Shown piece after piece: positions 1 through 7,631 of a DNA stretch of 64,000 bases. How positions within the stretch are numbered: position 1 is the first letter of the stretch; each line of letters opens with the position of its first letter. Origin of the DNA: Phytohabitans sp052068095 (lineage in GTDB: Bacteria; Actinomycetota; Actinomycetes; Mycobacteriales; Micromonosporaceae); NCBI RefSeq assembly GCF_052068095.1, contig NZ_JBQHDG010000007.1, positions 124,001 to 188,000 of the forward strand, read 5' to 3'. The position numbers were made by a program, and so were the translations under genes. Below the pieces are notes generated by a model, which was not told the DNA's origin, did not search any database, and worked only from the letters and a program-made list of their open reading frames with translations.

Positions 1-2114
1 ACCCCGACCTGGCGCTGCTGCTGAGTACCTCCGGCTCGACCGGCTCCCCCAAGCTCGTCCGCCTCTCCCACGACAACCTGCGCGCGAACGCCGCCTCGAT
101 CGCCGAGTACCTCGACATCCGCGCCGAGGACCGGGCCGCGACGACGCTGCCCATGCACTACTGCTACGGGCTGTCGGTCGTCAACAGCCACCTGCTGCGC
201 GGCGCCGGCCTGATCCTCACCGACCTGTCGGTGGCCGACGCCGCGTTCTGGGACCACTTCCGGTCCGCGAGGGGGACGGCGTTCGCGGGCGTGCCGTACA
301 CGTTCGACCTGCTCGACCGCACCGGCTTCGCCAGCATGCGGCTGCCGTCGCTGCGCTACGTGACGCAGGCCGGCGGCCGGCTCGCACCCGACCGCGTCGC
401 GCGGTACGCCGCGCAGGGACGCCGGGACGGCTGGAAGTTCTTCGTCATGTACGGGCAGACGGAGGCGACCGCGCGGATGGCGTACCTGCCGCCGGAGCTC
501 GCCGAGTCACGGCCGTCGGCGATCGGGGTGCCGATCCCGGGCGGGTCGTTCCGCCTCGACGCTTCCGGCGAGCTCGTCTACTCGGGGCCGAACGTCATGC
601 TCGGCTACGCCGAGGGCCCGGCCGACCTCGCGCTCGGCCGGACGGTCGACGAGCTGCACACCGGCGACCTCGCCCGGCGGGGCACCGACGGGCTGTACGA
701 GATCGTGGGGCGGCGCAGCCGGTTCGCGAAGATCCTTGGCCTGAGGATCGACCCGCAGGGCGTGGAGGCGCTGCTGGAGCGGGAGGGCGTGCGCTCCTTC
801 TGCGCGGCCGGCGACGACCTGCTGATCGTGGCCGCGCAGGCCCCGGCGGACCCGGCGTCGGTGCGGCGGCTCGTCGCGCGGGCATGCCGGCTGCCGGCGG
901 GCGCCGTCGGCGTGCACGTGCTGGACGAGCTGCCCCGCCTGCCCTCCGGAAAGCCGGACTACGAGACGGTCCGGTCGCTGGCCGCGGCTGCTCCGGAGGC
1001 ACCGACCGACGACCTGTGCCGCCTCTTCGAGAAGGTCCTCGACACCACCGGTGTCACGCCGGACCACAGCTTCGTGACGCTCGGCGGCGACTCCCTGTCC
1101 TATGTGGACATGTCGTTGCGGCTGGAGAAGGCGATCGGCCACCTGCCGCCCCAGTGGCACACCCTGCCCATCCGCGAGCTGCGCCCCGCGGTGGACGGTG
1201 GCGGCCGCCGCTCGCTCGAGACGAGCGTCGCCCTGCGCGCCATCGCGATCGTGCTGATCGTGGGCACCCACGCGACGCTCTTCAACGTCTCCGGCGGCGC
1301 CCACCTGCTGCTCGGCGTGGCCGGTTTCAACTTCGCCCGCTTCCACCTCACCGACGCCCGCCGCACCGAACGCCTCCGCCACATCACCACCGCCGCCACC
1401 CGCGTCGCCGTGCCCAGCATCGCCTGGATCGGCGCGGCGATCGTGCTGCTCGGCGCCTACGAGTGGCCCAGCCTCCTGCTGGTCAACAGCGTCGCCGGCC
1501 GGCGCGAGGGCGGCACGGGCTGGCACTTCTGGTTCATCGAGGCGCTCGTCTACATCCTGCTCGCCGCGGCCGCGCTGCTGGCCGTGCCCGCGGTCGACCG
1601 GCTCGAACGCCGGCGGCCGTTCGCGTTGCCGCTGGCCGTCATGGCGCTCGGCCTGGTCACCCGCTACGACCTGCTCGACCTGCATCCCGAACACCACCTG
1701 CCGTCGGCGGTGCGGGTCTTCTGGCTGTTCGCCATCGGCTGGGCCACCGCCAAGGCCACGACAAAATGGCAACGCCTCGCCGTGACGGCGGCGATCGTGG
1801 GCACGGTGCCCGGCTACTTCGGCGACCCGTCCCGCGAAGCGGTGGTGGTCGCCGGCCTCGTGCTGCTGGTGTGGGTGCCGAGCCTGCCCAGCACCGGCGC
1901 GGTCAACCGGGTGACCGCGGTACTGGCCGGCGCGTCGCTGTACATCTACCTCACGCACTGGCAGGTGTATCCGCGGCTGGACCACCACAACGCCCTGCTC
2001 GCGGTGGTCGCCTCCCTGGCGGTGGGCATCGGGTACGCGGCGCTCGCCGGCCGTGTCCCCGGTTGGTACCGCAGGTGGCGCGCCCGGCCCGGGGGACGGG
2101 AAATTGGCGTGTAA
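1..2114 (+). CDS. Adenylate-forming ligase - carrier protein - acyltransferase 3 fusion (5' end outside window)
   Basis: The reading frame is open from base 3 and starts before the window. The first residues contain the A3 phosphate-binding motif of AMP-forming ligases (STSGSTGSPK). An A8-like GRRSRFAKILGLRID region and an A10-like lysine in LPSGKPDYE follow near residue 315. A carrier domain then shows GGDSLS, with the phosphopantetheine serine at about residue 364. The remaining 300 residues are a multi-pass hydrophobic domain resembling the acyltransferase 3 family (early VGTHA histidine, TM segments such as WHFWFIEALVYILLAAAALL). Inference: an acid is activated, loaded on the built-in carrier and passed to a membrane-embedded acyltransferase, perhaps to acylate a lipid or glycan. 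The substrate cannot be told from the sequence. The stop is at 2112-2114. Confidence 0.85.
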   Translation, partial: PDLALLLSTSGSTGSPKLVRLSHDNLRANAASIAEYLDIRAEDRAATTLPMHYCYGLSVVNSHLLRGAGLILTDLSVADAAFWDHFRSARGTAFAGVPYTFDLLDRTGFASMRLPSLRYVTQAGGRLAPDRVARYAAQGRRDGWKFFVMYGQTEATARMAYLPPELAESRPSAIGVPIPGGSFRLDASGELVYSGPNVMLGYAEGPADLALGRTVDELHTGDLARRGTDGLYEIVGRRSRFAKILGLRIDPQGVEALLEREGVRSFCAAGDDLLIVAAQAPADPASVRRLVARACRLPAGAVGVHVLDELPRLPSGKPDYETVRSLAAAAPEAPTDDLCRLFEKVLDTTGVTPDHSFVTLGGDSLSYVDMSLRLEKAIGHLPPQWHTLPIRELRPAVDGGGRRSLETSVALRAIAIVLIVGTHATLFNVSGGAHLLLGVAGFNFARFHLTDARRTERLRHITTAATRVAVPSIAWIGAAIVLLGAYEWPSLLLVNSVAGRREGGTGWHFWFIEALVYILLAAAALLAVPAVDRLERRRPFALPLAVMALGLVTRYDLLDLHPEHHLPSAVRVFWLFAIGWATAKATTKWQRLAVTAAIVGTVPGYFGDPSREAVVVAGLVLLVWVPSLPSTGAVNRVTAVLAGASLYIYLTHWQVYPRLDHHNALLAVVASLAVGIGYAALAGRVPGWYRRWRARPGGREIGV

Positions 2115-2165
2115 CCGTGGACGCTCCTGGCCGGTCAGCCTGATGACGGCGTGGAAGGGAGCTCC

Positions 2166-2497
2166 ATGGATGGCACGGCGGCCGTGCACGACGCTTACCA
2201 GGCGTACTACCGGCGGCTGGTCGGCGCGGTCTACACCCTGACCCGGGACCTGGCCGAGGCCCAGGACGTGGTGCACGAGGCGTTCGCCCGGGCGCTGGCC
2301 CACCCGGCTCGCTTCGTCGAGGTGCGCGACCCGCAGGCGTGGCTGCTGACCGTCGCCATGAACATGGCCCGCAACCGGTACCGGCGCCACCGGTCGCCAT
2401 CGGCCGCGACGCCTTCCTGCTCAGAAACGACCACGCGATCTGGCTGTCCTCCGACGGCCGCACCTGGCAGGCCACCACTCCCCCGTGGCAGCGGTAG
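2166..2497 (+). pseudogene. ECF sigma factor truncated by a deletion and joined to the tail of another gene
   Basis: ATG at 2166 follows GGAAGGGAG. About 75 residues match sigma-70 region 2 of an ECF factor (YYRRLVGAVYTLTRDLAEAQDVVHEAF, here split as YYRRLVGAVYTL and AEAQDVVHEAFARAL, then WLLTVAMNMARNRYRRH). At about 2390 the match ends, region 4 is absent, and the frame runs into low-quality sequence. From 2393 the frame one base later reads IGRDAFLLRNDHAIWL and SSDGRTWQATTPPWQR and stops at 2497; this resembles the tail of a BNR/sialidase-like repeat protein, a type often encoded next to ECF factors. I read this as a deletion scar joining two former neighbours out of frame. Region 2 alone could still bind core polymerase but would not recognise a -35 element. 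Confidence 0.7.
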
Positions 2498-2541
2498 GAG
2501 CGCACTTGCCACCGAGACGGGGTTGTGCCCAAGGTAGGGCG

Positions 2542-3771
2542 GTGAGTGATGTTCTCGGTGGCGCCGGGCGGATCCTCGACGACGACGCGGTCCGGGCCTA
2601 CGTCGCCGGGCGGCTGGCCGCGGCCGACCTCGACGGGCGCAGCGTCTGCGTCATCGTCCCGGACGGCACCCGCAGCTGCCCGCTGCCGCTGCTGCTCGGC
2701 GCGCTCCACCGCGCGCTGGAGGGGCGGGCCAGCCGGGTGACCGTCCTCGTCGCGCTGGGCACCCACGCCCCGATGGACGAGGCTCACCTGCTGGCACACC
2801 TCGGCGGCCCGTACCCCGGCTGGACCGTCCGCAACCACGAGTGGTGGGATCCCGACGCCCTTGTGTCGCTCGGCTACATCGACGCCGACCGGGTCGCGGA
2901 GCTGGCCGAGGGCCGCATGAAACGCCCGGTCGAGGTGGTGCTCAACAGGGCCGTCGTCGAGCATGACGTGTGCCTGGTGGTCGGGCCGGTGTTTCCGCAC
3001 GAGGTGGTCGGGTTCTCCGGCGGCAACAAGTACCTCTTTCCCGGCGTGGCGGGGCAGGAGATCATCGACTTCTCGCACTGGCTCGGCGCCCTGATCACCA
3101 GCGCGGCCATCATCGGCACCCGCGGCACCACGCCGGTACGCGCGCTCATCGACGAGGCCGCCGCCCTGGTCCCGAGCCACCGGCTGGCGCTGTGCCTGGT
3201 CGTGCGGTCCGGCACCGGCGCACTGCACGCCGCCTCCTTCGGCACACCGGAAGAGGCATGGGCGGCGTGCGCCGACGTTTCCGCCAAGACACACGTGTCC
3301 TACCTGGACACTCCGGTGACCCGGGTGCTGTCCGTCGTCCCGGCCAAGTACGACGACATGTGGACCGGCGCCAAAGGCTTCTACAAGGTGGAGCCGATCG
3401 TGGCCGACGGCGGCGAGGTCGTGCTCTACGCCCCGCACATCACCCGGCTGTCGGCCACGCACCCGGAGATCGAGGAGATCGGGTACCACTGCCGCGACTA
3501 CTTCCTCGGCCAGTGGGACCGGTTCTCCCACCACCACTGGGGCGTGCTGGCCCACTCCACCCACCTGCGCGGCGCCGGCACGTGGACACCCCAGGACGGC
3601 GAGCGCGGCCGGGTCACGGTCACACTCGCCACCGGCATCCCGGAAGACGTGGTACGCCGCGCGAACCTCAACTACCGGGACGCCGGCACGGTCGACCTCG
3701 ACGACTTCGCCGCCGACCCCGGCACGCTCGTCGTCCCCCAAGCCGGCGAGGTCCTCTACCGCCTCCGGTGA
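2542..3771 (+). CDS. LarA-like nickel-pincer enzyme (lactate racemase superfamily, DUF2088)
   Basis: The product (409 aa) belongs to the LarA superfamily, whose founding member racemises lactate with a nickel-pincer nucleotide cofactor. The GTG start at 2542 is preceded by AAGG at 2531; an in-frame upstream extension lacks protein-like sequence. The N-terminal half has VPDGTRS and ALGTH (His75). The region PHEVVGFSGGNK...DFSH keeps His153, Lys163 and His179 with the same +10 and +16 spacing as His174, Lys184 and His200 of the Lactobacillus plantarum enzyme, where the lysine carries the cofactor. No larB, larC or larE cofactor genes are next to it, so the cofactor would have to be made elsewhere. 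Homologues in other organisms act on various 2-hydroxyacids, so the substrate is open. Confidence 0.85.
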   Translation: MSDVLGGAGRILDDDAVRAYVAGRLAAADLDGRSVCVIVPDGTRSCPLPLLLGALHRALEGRASRVTVLVALGTHAPMDEAHLLAHLGGPYPGWTVRNHEWWDPDALVSLGYIDADRVAELAEGRMKRPVEVVLNRAVVEHDVCLVVGPVFPHEVVGFSGGNKYLFPGVAGQEIIDFSHWLGALITSAAIIGTRGTTPVRALIDEAAALVPSHRLALCLVVRSGTGALHAASFGTPEEAWAACADVSAKTHVSYLDTPVTRVLSVVPAKYDDMWTGAKGFYKVEPIVADGGEVVLYAPHITRLSATHPEIEEIGYHCRDYFLGQWDRFSHHHWGVLAHSTHLRGAGTWTPQDGERGRVTVTLATGIPEDVVRRANLNYRDAGTVDLDDFAADPGTLVVPQAGEVLYRLR

Positions 3772-3799
3772 TCTGCGAATGGGGCCTGGCCTGCCACGG

Positions 3800-3840
3800 T
3801 TGACAGTCGACACTTAGCTCAGCAATCATTGACTCAATGA
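3800..3840 (+). promoter_or_regulatory. Promoter and ArsR operator overlapping the start codon of the arsR-arsC fusion
   Basis: A consensus -35 TTGACA lies at 3800-3805 and a weak -10 (AATCAT, 3824-3829) follows after 18 bases. A perfect 7-1-7 palindrome, TCATTGACTCAATGA, occupies 3826-3840 and includes the ATG at 3837. No Shine-Dalgarno sequence precedes the ATG, so the mRNA is probably leaderless and repressor binding would cover the transcription start. The ATTGA-N-TCAAT form is like known ArsR-family operators. Confidence 0.75.
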
Positions 3841-4547
3841 GTACTGAGCTGGATCGGCTGACGGCGCGGGCGCGGGTGCACGCCGCGCTCGGTGACCCGT
3901 CGCGGTTGGCGATCGTCGACACCCTGACCCTGGGTGACGCGTCACCTGGTGAGGTCGGCGCGGCGCTGGGCCTGCCGACCAACCTGGTCGCCCACCACCT
4001 CAAGGTGCTCACCGACGCCGGCCTGGTGATCCGCGGCCGCTCGGAGGGCGACCGGCGCCGCACCTACCTGCGGCTCGTGCCCGAGACCCTCGCCGCGATC
4101 GCCACCCCCGCCTTGCCGGCACCGGAGCGGGTGGTGTTCGTCTGCACCCACAATTCGGCCCGCTCCCAGCTCGCGGCGGCGCTCTGGGGGCGGCGCAGCC
4201 GGATCCCGACCGCCTCCGCCGGCACCGAGCCGGCCCGCCGGGTGCACCCCCGCGCGGTCCGCGTGGCCAAGGCACACGGCCTGCGCATCGACCCCCGCGC
4301 GACGGCACACGTGTCCGACGTGGTGCGCGCCGACGACCTGGTGATCGCCGTGTGCGACAACGCCCACGAGCACCTGACCGGCGACGCGGGGCGCCGGCTG
4401 CACTGGTCGGTCCCCGACCCGGCGCCGGCCGACACCGACGAGGCGTTCGAGGCCGCGTTCACGCAGATCGCCGCCCGGATCGACCGCCTCGCCCCAGTCC
4501 TGGACCACACCACGCCACACACCGAGGATGGCCGCCACCATGACTGA
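3837..4547 (+). CDS. arsR-arsC: ArsR repressor fused to a thioredoxin/mycothiol-type arsenate reductase
   Basis: The 236-aa product begins with a winged-helix ArsR domain (residues 1-90; ALGDPSRLAIVDTL, recognition region LPTNLVAHHLKVLTDAGLV). It continues into a low-molecular-weight phosphatase-fold arsenate reductase (residues 98-236) with the CX5R loop CTHNSARS, Cys103 and Arg109. Such fusions occur in actinobacterial ars operons and couple sensing with reduction of arsenate to arsenite. The gene overlaps the next arsC by 8 bp (ATG of arsC at 4540, stop at 4545-4547), so the two are translationally coupled. It has its own operator over the start codon. No arsenite efflux gene (acr3 or arsB) is in this window. 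Confidence 0.9.
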   Translation: MSTELDRLTARARVHAALGDPSRLAIVDTLTLGDASPGEVGAALGLPTNLVAHHLKVLTDAGLVIRGRSEGDRRRTYLRLVPETLAAIATPALPAPERVVFVCTHNSARSQLAAALWGRRSRIPTASAGTEPARRVHPRAVRVAKAHGLRIDPRATAHVSDVVRADDLVIAVCDNAHEHLTGDAGRRLHWSVPDPAPADTDEAFEAAFTQIAARIDRLAPVLDHTTPHTEDGRHHD

Positions 4548-5202
4548 CCTGACCAGCCACCACCGCGACGACCTGTCCGTCGACCAGCAGCTCGCGCTGC
4601 GCACCGCCGCCGGCCGGCTCGGTGAGGAGTTCACCGGCGTGTTCGGCACCGAGACGATCGAGCGGTTTCTGCACACCAGCTACGACCAGTTCGCCACCCG
4701 CAGCACCGTGCCAAACTTCCTGCCGCTGCTGGCCGAGCGGTTCGCCCGCCAGCGGCTGACCGCACTAGCCCGCGTGGAAGGGCTGCGCACCGACGCCCGC
4801 CCGGTCGTGCTGTTCCTGTGCGTACACAACGCCGGCCGTTCCCAGATGGCATTGGGCTTCTTCCAGCACCTGGCCGGCGACCAGGCGATCGCCTGGTCCG
4901 GCGGCTCGGAGCCCGGCTTCGAGGTCAACCCGGCCGCGATCGCCGCCATGGCCGAGCGCGGCATCGACATCTCCGCCGAGTACCCCAAGCCCTGGACCGA
5001 CGAGGTCGTGCAAGCGGCCGACGTCGTCGTCACCATGGGCTGCGGCGACGCCTGTCCGATCTTCCCCGGCAAGCGGTACGAGGACTGGACCTTCGCCGAC
5101 CCCGCCGGCCTCACCGTCGAGGACGTCCGGCCGATCCGCGACGCGGTCGAGCAACGCGTCCGCCACCTGCTCGACGAGCTCGGCGTCTCCGTCACCGCAT
5201 AG
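4540..5202 (+). CDS. arsC: Arsenate reductase with N-terminal three-helix domain
   Basis: The product (220 aa from ATG 4540; an ATG at 4528 in the same frame is also possible, but GAGG at 4524-4527 fits 4540 better) has an N-terminal helical domain of about 75 residues, as in mycobacterial and corynebacterial ArsC. A low-molecular-weight phosphatase-like reductase follows, with CVHNAGRSQMA (Cys94, Arg100) and the GCGDACPIFPGKRYEDW region characteristic of arsenate reductases. It reduces arsenate in the cytosol using mycothiol/mycoredoxin or thioredoxin. It follows the arsR-arsC fusion with an overlap. It faces the flavoprotein gene, whose 3' end is only 18 bp away. Confidence 0.9.
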   Translation: MTDLTSHHRDDLSVDQQLALRTAAGRLGEEFTGVFGTETIERFLHTSYDQFATRSTVPNFLPLLAERFARQRLTALARVEGLRTDARPVVLFLCVHNAGRSQMALGFFQHLAGDQAIAWSGGSEPGFEVNPAAIAAMAERGIDISAEYPKPWTDEVVQAADVVVTMGCGDACPIFPGKRYEDWTFADPAGLTVEDVRPIRDAVEQRVRHLLDELGVSVTA

Positions 5203-5220
5203 CGCCGGCACCCGGTCAGG

Positions 5221-6552
5221 TCAACAGGCGCACCCACCGCCCGCCCGGCTGTCGCTTGTGGACAGATCGACGGCGGGCAGCAGGGGCAGCAGCCCGCGAC
5301 CCGCTGAGGCCCCGGCTTCGATCCGGTCGCTGTCGCACACGCCGGTCTCCGGCAGGTCCAGCCGGACGTCCCGGGCCGCGGACCAGTCGCCGGCGAGGGC
5401 GGCCACGACCGAGCGGGCCTGCAAGTAGCCGGTGGCCATCAGGAACGTCGGCGCCCGGCCGTAGCTCTTGACCCCGACGGCGTAGAACCCGGGCTCGGGG
5501 TGGGCGAGCTCGTCGACGCCGTGCGGTGGGACCGTGCCGCACGAGTGCAGGTTTGGGTCGATCAACGGGGCCAGCGCCCGGGTGGAGCCGAGGATCGGGT
5601 CGAGGTCCAGGCGCAGCTCGCCGGTGAGGCCGTGGTCGGGACGGAATCCGGTGGCCGAGACCACCCGATGGACCGTGATCGTGCGCGTGCCGTCGGACAC
5701 GGCCACCTGGTCGCCGTGTGGTGTGAGGGTGTGTACGCCGAAGCCGGTGACCAGCTCGATCCTGCCCGACTCCACGTGCGCCCGCAGCCGGCTGCCGATC
5801 GCGCCCCGGGCCGGGAGGGCGTCGGCGGCCTCCCCGCCGTAGGTGCGGGCCGGGCTGGCCGACCGGATCGCCCACAGCACCGCGGTCCCCGGCGCCTGGA
5901 CCGCGAGGTCGGCCAACGCCAGGAGAGTGTTGGCGGCCGAGTGACCGGCACCGACCACGAGCGTGCGGCGGCCGGCGAACCGGCCCCGGTCGGCGCCGAG
6001 CACATCGGGCAACGCCGTCTCGACGAATCGGGCGGTCGCGGTTTCGCCGTGTGCGGGTATGCCGGAGGCGCCGAGCACGTTCGGCGTGTGCCACGTGCCG
6101 GAGGCGTCGATCACCGCTCGGGCCAGCAACTCCCGGCCGCCGGCGAGCCGCACCAGAAACGGCGCGCTTTCGCGGCCGGCGGTGCGGAGCCGGTCGACCC
6201 CGCGGCGGGTCACCGCCACGACGCGGGCGCGGTAGCGGATGTGTGGCTTGAGTGCCGGGAGGTCGGCCAGCGGCTGGAGGTAGTCGGCGACAAGTTGCGC
6301 GCCGGTGGGCAGCGCCTCCTGGTCCGGCTCCACCCAGCCGGCGCCCGCCAGCAGGCGGCGGGCGGCGGCGTCGACGTTGTGCCGCCACGGGGAGAACAGC
6401 CGCACGTGCCCCCACGCCCGCACCGCGGCGGCCGGGCCGTCCCCGGCCTCCACCACCGTGAAGGGCAGATCGCGTTCGTGCAGGTGGGCGGCGGCGGCCA
6501 GACCGACCGGGCCGGCACCGACGACCACGACCGGCGGCGCGTCAATGTCCAT
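5221..6552 (-). CDS. FAD/NAD(P)-dependent oxidoreductase of the arsenic locus (ArsO-like flavoprotein)
   Basis: The 443-aa product has an N-terminal FAD-binding motif (VVVVGAGPVGLAAAAHL) and a second nucleotide-binding motif (TLVVGAGHSAAN) near residue 195, the layout of flavin monooxygenase-like enzymes. Flavoproteins of this kind are recurrent in actinobacterial ars operons, where they have been called ArsO; their reaction is not firmly established. The protein ends in GGGCAC, a cysteine pair that might bind arsenite (inference). It is the last gene of the leftward unit arsR-GNAT-flavoprotein and lies 15 bp after the acetyltransferase stop. Confidence 0.75.
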   Translation of the reverse strand: MDIDAPPVVVVGAGPVGLAAAAHLHERDLPFTVVEAGDGPAAAVRAWGHVRLFSPWRHNVDAAARRLLAGAGWVEPDQEALPTGAQLVADYLQPLADLPALKPHIRYRARVVAVTRRGVDRLRTAGRESAPFLVRLAGGRELLARAVIDASGTWHTPNVLGASGIPAHGETATARFVETALPDVLGADRGRFAGRRTLVVGAGHSAANTLLALADLAVQAPGTAVLWAIRSASPARTYGGEAADALPARGAIGSRLRAHVESGRIELVTGFGVHTLTPHGDQVAVSDGTRTITVHRVVSATGFRPDHGLTGELRLDLDPILGSTRALAPLIDPNLHSCGTVPPHGVDELAHPEPGFYAVGVKSYGRAPTFLMATGYLQARSVVAALAGDWSAARDVRLDLPETGVCDSDRIEAGASAGRGLLPLLPAVDLSTSDSRAGGGCAC

Positions 6553-6567
6553 AGTGGAACTCCTGTC

Positions 6568-7065
6568 TCAGGCGATGTGCGGGCTGCGGCGCTCGACGAA
6601 CACGACATCGCGCCACCAGCCGCCGTGCATGGCGTGCCGGCCGATCCGCTCGCGCACGCCGAGCACGCGGAAGCCGGCGTTCGTGTGCAGAGCGAGGCTG
6701 GCCGTGTTTTCCGGGAAGATCCCGGACTGGATGGTCCAGATCCCGGCCGCCTCGGTGGAGGCGATCAACGCATCCAGCAGCGCCCGGCCCGCACCCCGGC
6801 GTCGAGCGGCCGGGTCGACGTACACCGAGTGCTCGACCACCCCCGCGTACACCGGCCGGCTCGACACCCGCGACACGGAGACCCAGCCGAGCACCGCGTC
6901 GTGGTCGTCGACCGCGACGTACCGGTGGTCGGGCAGCTTGCTCGCGTCGAAGGCCGCCCACGACGGCGCCGCCGACTCGAAGGAGGCGTGGCCGCCGTCG
7001 ATGCCGGCCTGGTAGATCCGCAGCACCGCGTCCGCGTCGGCGAAGTGCATGGGCCGGATCCTCAT
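6568..7065 (-). CDS. GNAT N-acetyltransferase of the phosphinothricin/ArsN1 type
   Basis: The 165-aa product is a single GNAT domain closest to phosphinothricin acetyltransferases (MRIRPMHFADADAVLRIYQAG, split here as MRIRPMHFADADAV and LRIYQAGIDGG; acetyl-CoA loop RRRGAGRALLDALI; C-terminal GFRVLGVRERIGRH...WWRDVVFVER). Members found in ars operons (ArsN1) acetylate the arsenic antibiotic arsinothricin. That role is an inference from the position between an arsR and the flavoprotein. The start is ATG 7065, preceded by GGAGG with 7-base spacing, and it overlaps the arsR stop by one base (TGATG). A longer frame upstream belongs to arsR sequence. Confidence 0.8.
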   Translation of the reverse strand: MRIRPMHFADADAVLRIYQAGIDGGHASFESAAPSWAAFDASKLPDHRYVAVDDHDAVLGWVSVSRVSSRPVYAGVVEHSVYVDPAARRRGAGRALLDALIASTEAAGIWTIQSGIFPENTASLALHTNAGFRVLGVRERIGRHAMHGGWWRDVVFVERRSPHIA

Positions 7066-7391
7066 CAGCACACCTCCGGCGGGGCGGGGGCGGGCTGACC
7101 CATGACCACGTCGGCGGCGGACGGGAAGCACTGGACGCAGTTGCGGTTGATCCGGTAGTGCCGGGCGGTGCCGACCGGCTCCACGAGCACGAACCGCACG
7201 TCGGCGAGGATCTTCAGGTGCTGCGACACGGTCGACTGCGCCAACCCCACCGCGGCGACGATCTCGCCGACCGGCATCGGCCGGTCCTGACGGGCCAGGT
7301 AGGCCACGATCTGCACCCGGCTCGGGTCGGCCAAGGCCCGGAACCACGACGCGTACGTCTCCGCGACCCCGCGGTCCAACAACTCACTCAT
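7065..7391 (-). CDS. arsR: ArsR-family metalloregulator
   Basis: The 108-aa protein is a winged-helix repressor (FRALADPSRVQIVAYLARQD; recognition helix region VGLAQSTVSQHLKIL). The C-terminal part has NCVQC and a terminal Cys, candidate arsenite/antimonite ligands at non-canonical positions. It is the first gene of the leftward unit with the acetyltransferase and flavoprotein. It differs from the ArsR domain of the fused protein, so the locus has two independent sensors. A 31-bp palindrome lies 11 bp upstream of its start. Confidence 0.85.
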   Translation of the reverse strand: MSELLDRGVAETYASWFRALADPSRVQIVAYLARQDRPMPVGEIVAAVGLAQSTVSQHLKILADVRFVLVEPVGTARHYRINRNCVQCFPSAADVVMGQPAPAPPEVC

Positions 7392-7401
7392 CCACTCGAA
7401 C

Positions 7402-7436
7402 CTTCATCGTCAATCGCCGATCAACGATGAAGTGTA
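7402..7436 (-). promoter_or_regulatory. 31-bp palindromic ArsR operator with -10 box
   Basis: Bases 7402-7432 form a long dyad: outer arms CTTCATCGT and ACGATGAAG are perfect complements, inner arms ATCG and CGAT are perfect, and only the two CA dinucleotides between them do not pair. A -10 like TACACT reads leftward at 7436-7431, overlapping the dyad edge, and GAAGG precedes the arsR ATG. The arrangement indicates autorepression of the leftward ars unit. Confidence 0.75.
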
Positions 7437-7473
7437 GCGACCGGCCAACCCGCTCCGCATCCGGACTCCTTGT

Positions 7474-7631
7474 TTAGACGTCCCTCTAAGCAGGGTTGCA
7501 CCCCGCCTCGATGATCGCCTCAGCGCCCGGCGGAGAGATGCGCCGCGGCACCTGGGTCTACTACCGCCCCCCGCCGCGGCCTGATGAGCCAGCTCGGCGC
7601 ACTGCTCGCCACGCCCCGAGCCGGCCACCGT
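7474..7631 (+). pseudogene. ArsR-family gene remnant
   Basis: Two frames together read RRGTWVYYRP (about 7540-7575) and LMSQLGALLATP (about 7581-7616), the usual C-terminal signature of another ArsR/SmtB subfamily, with a frameshift between them. A TTAGA-N6-TCTAA inverted repeat at about 7475-7490 resembles an ArsR operator. The HTH part is missing. I see no intact gene between 7392 and 7901; the rest of this 510-bp gap is the dispersed repeat and the leader of the next gene. Confidence 0.45.

Noticed and set aside
507..2390. Long minus-strand open frame opposite the ligase fusion
   Set aside because: Shadow of the real gene; no recognisable motif and GC-biased codon positions fit the plus strand.
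5203..5220. Terminator between arsC and the flavoprotein gene
   Set aside because: The 18-bp gap has no stem with a T-run.
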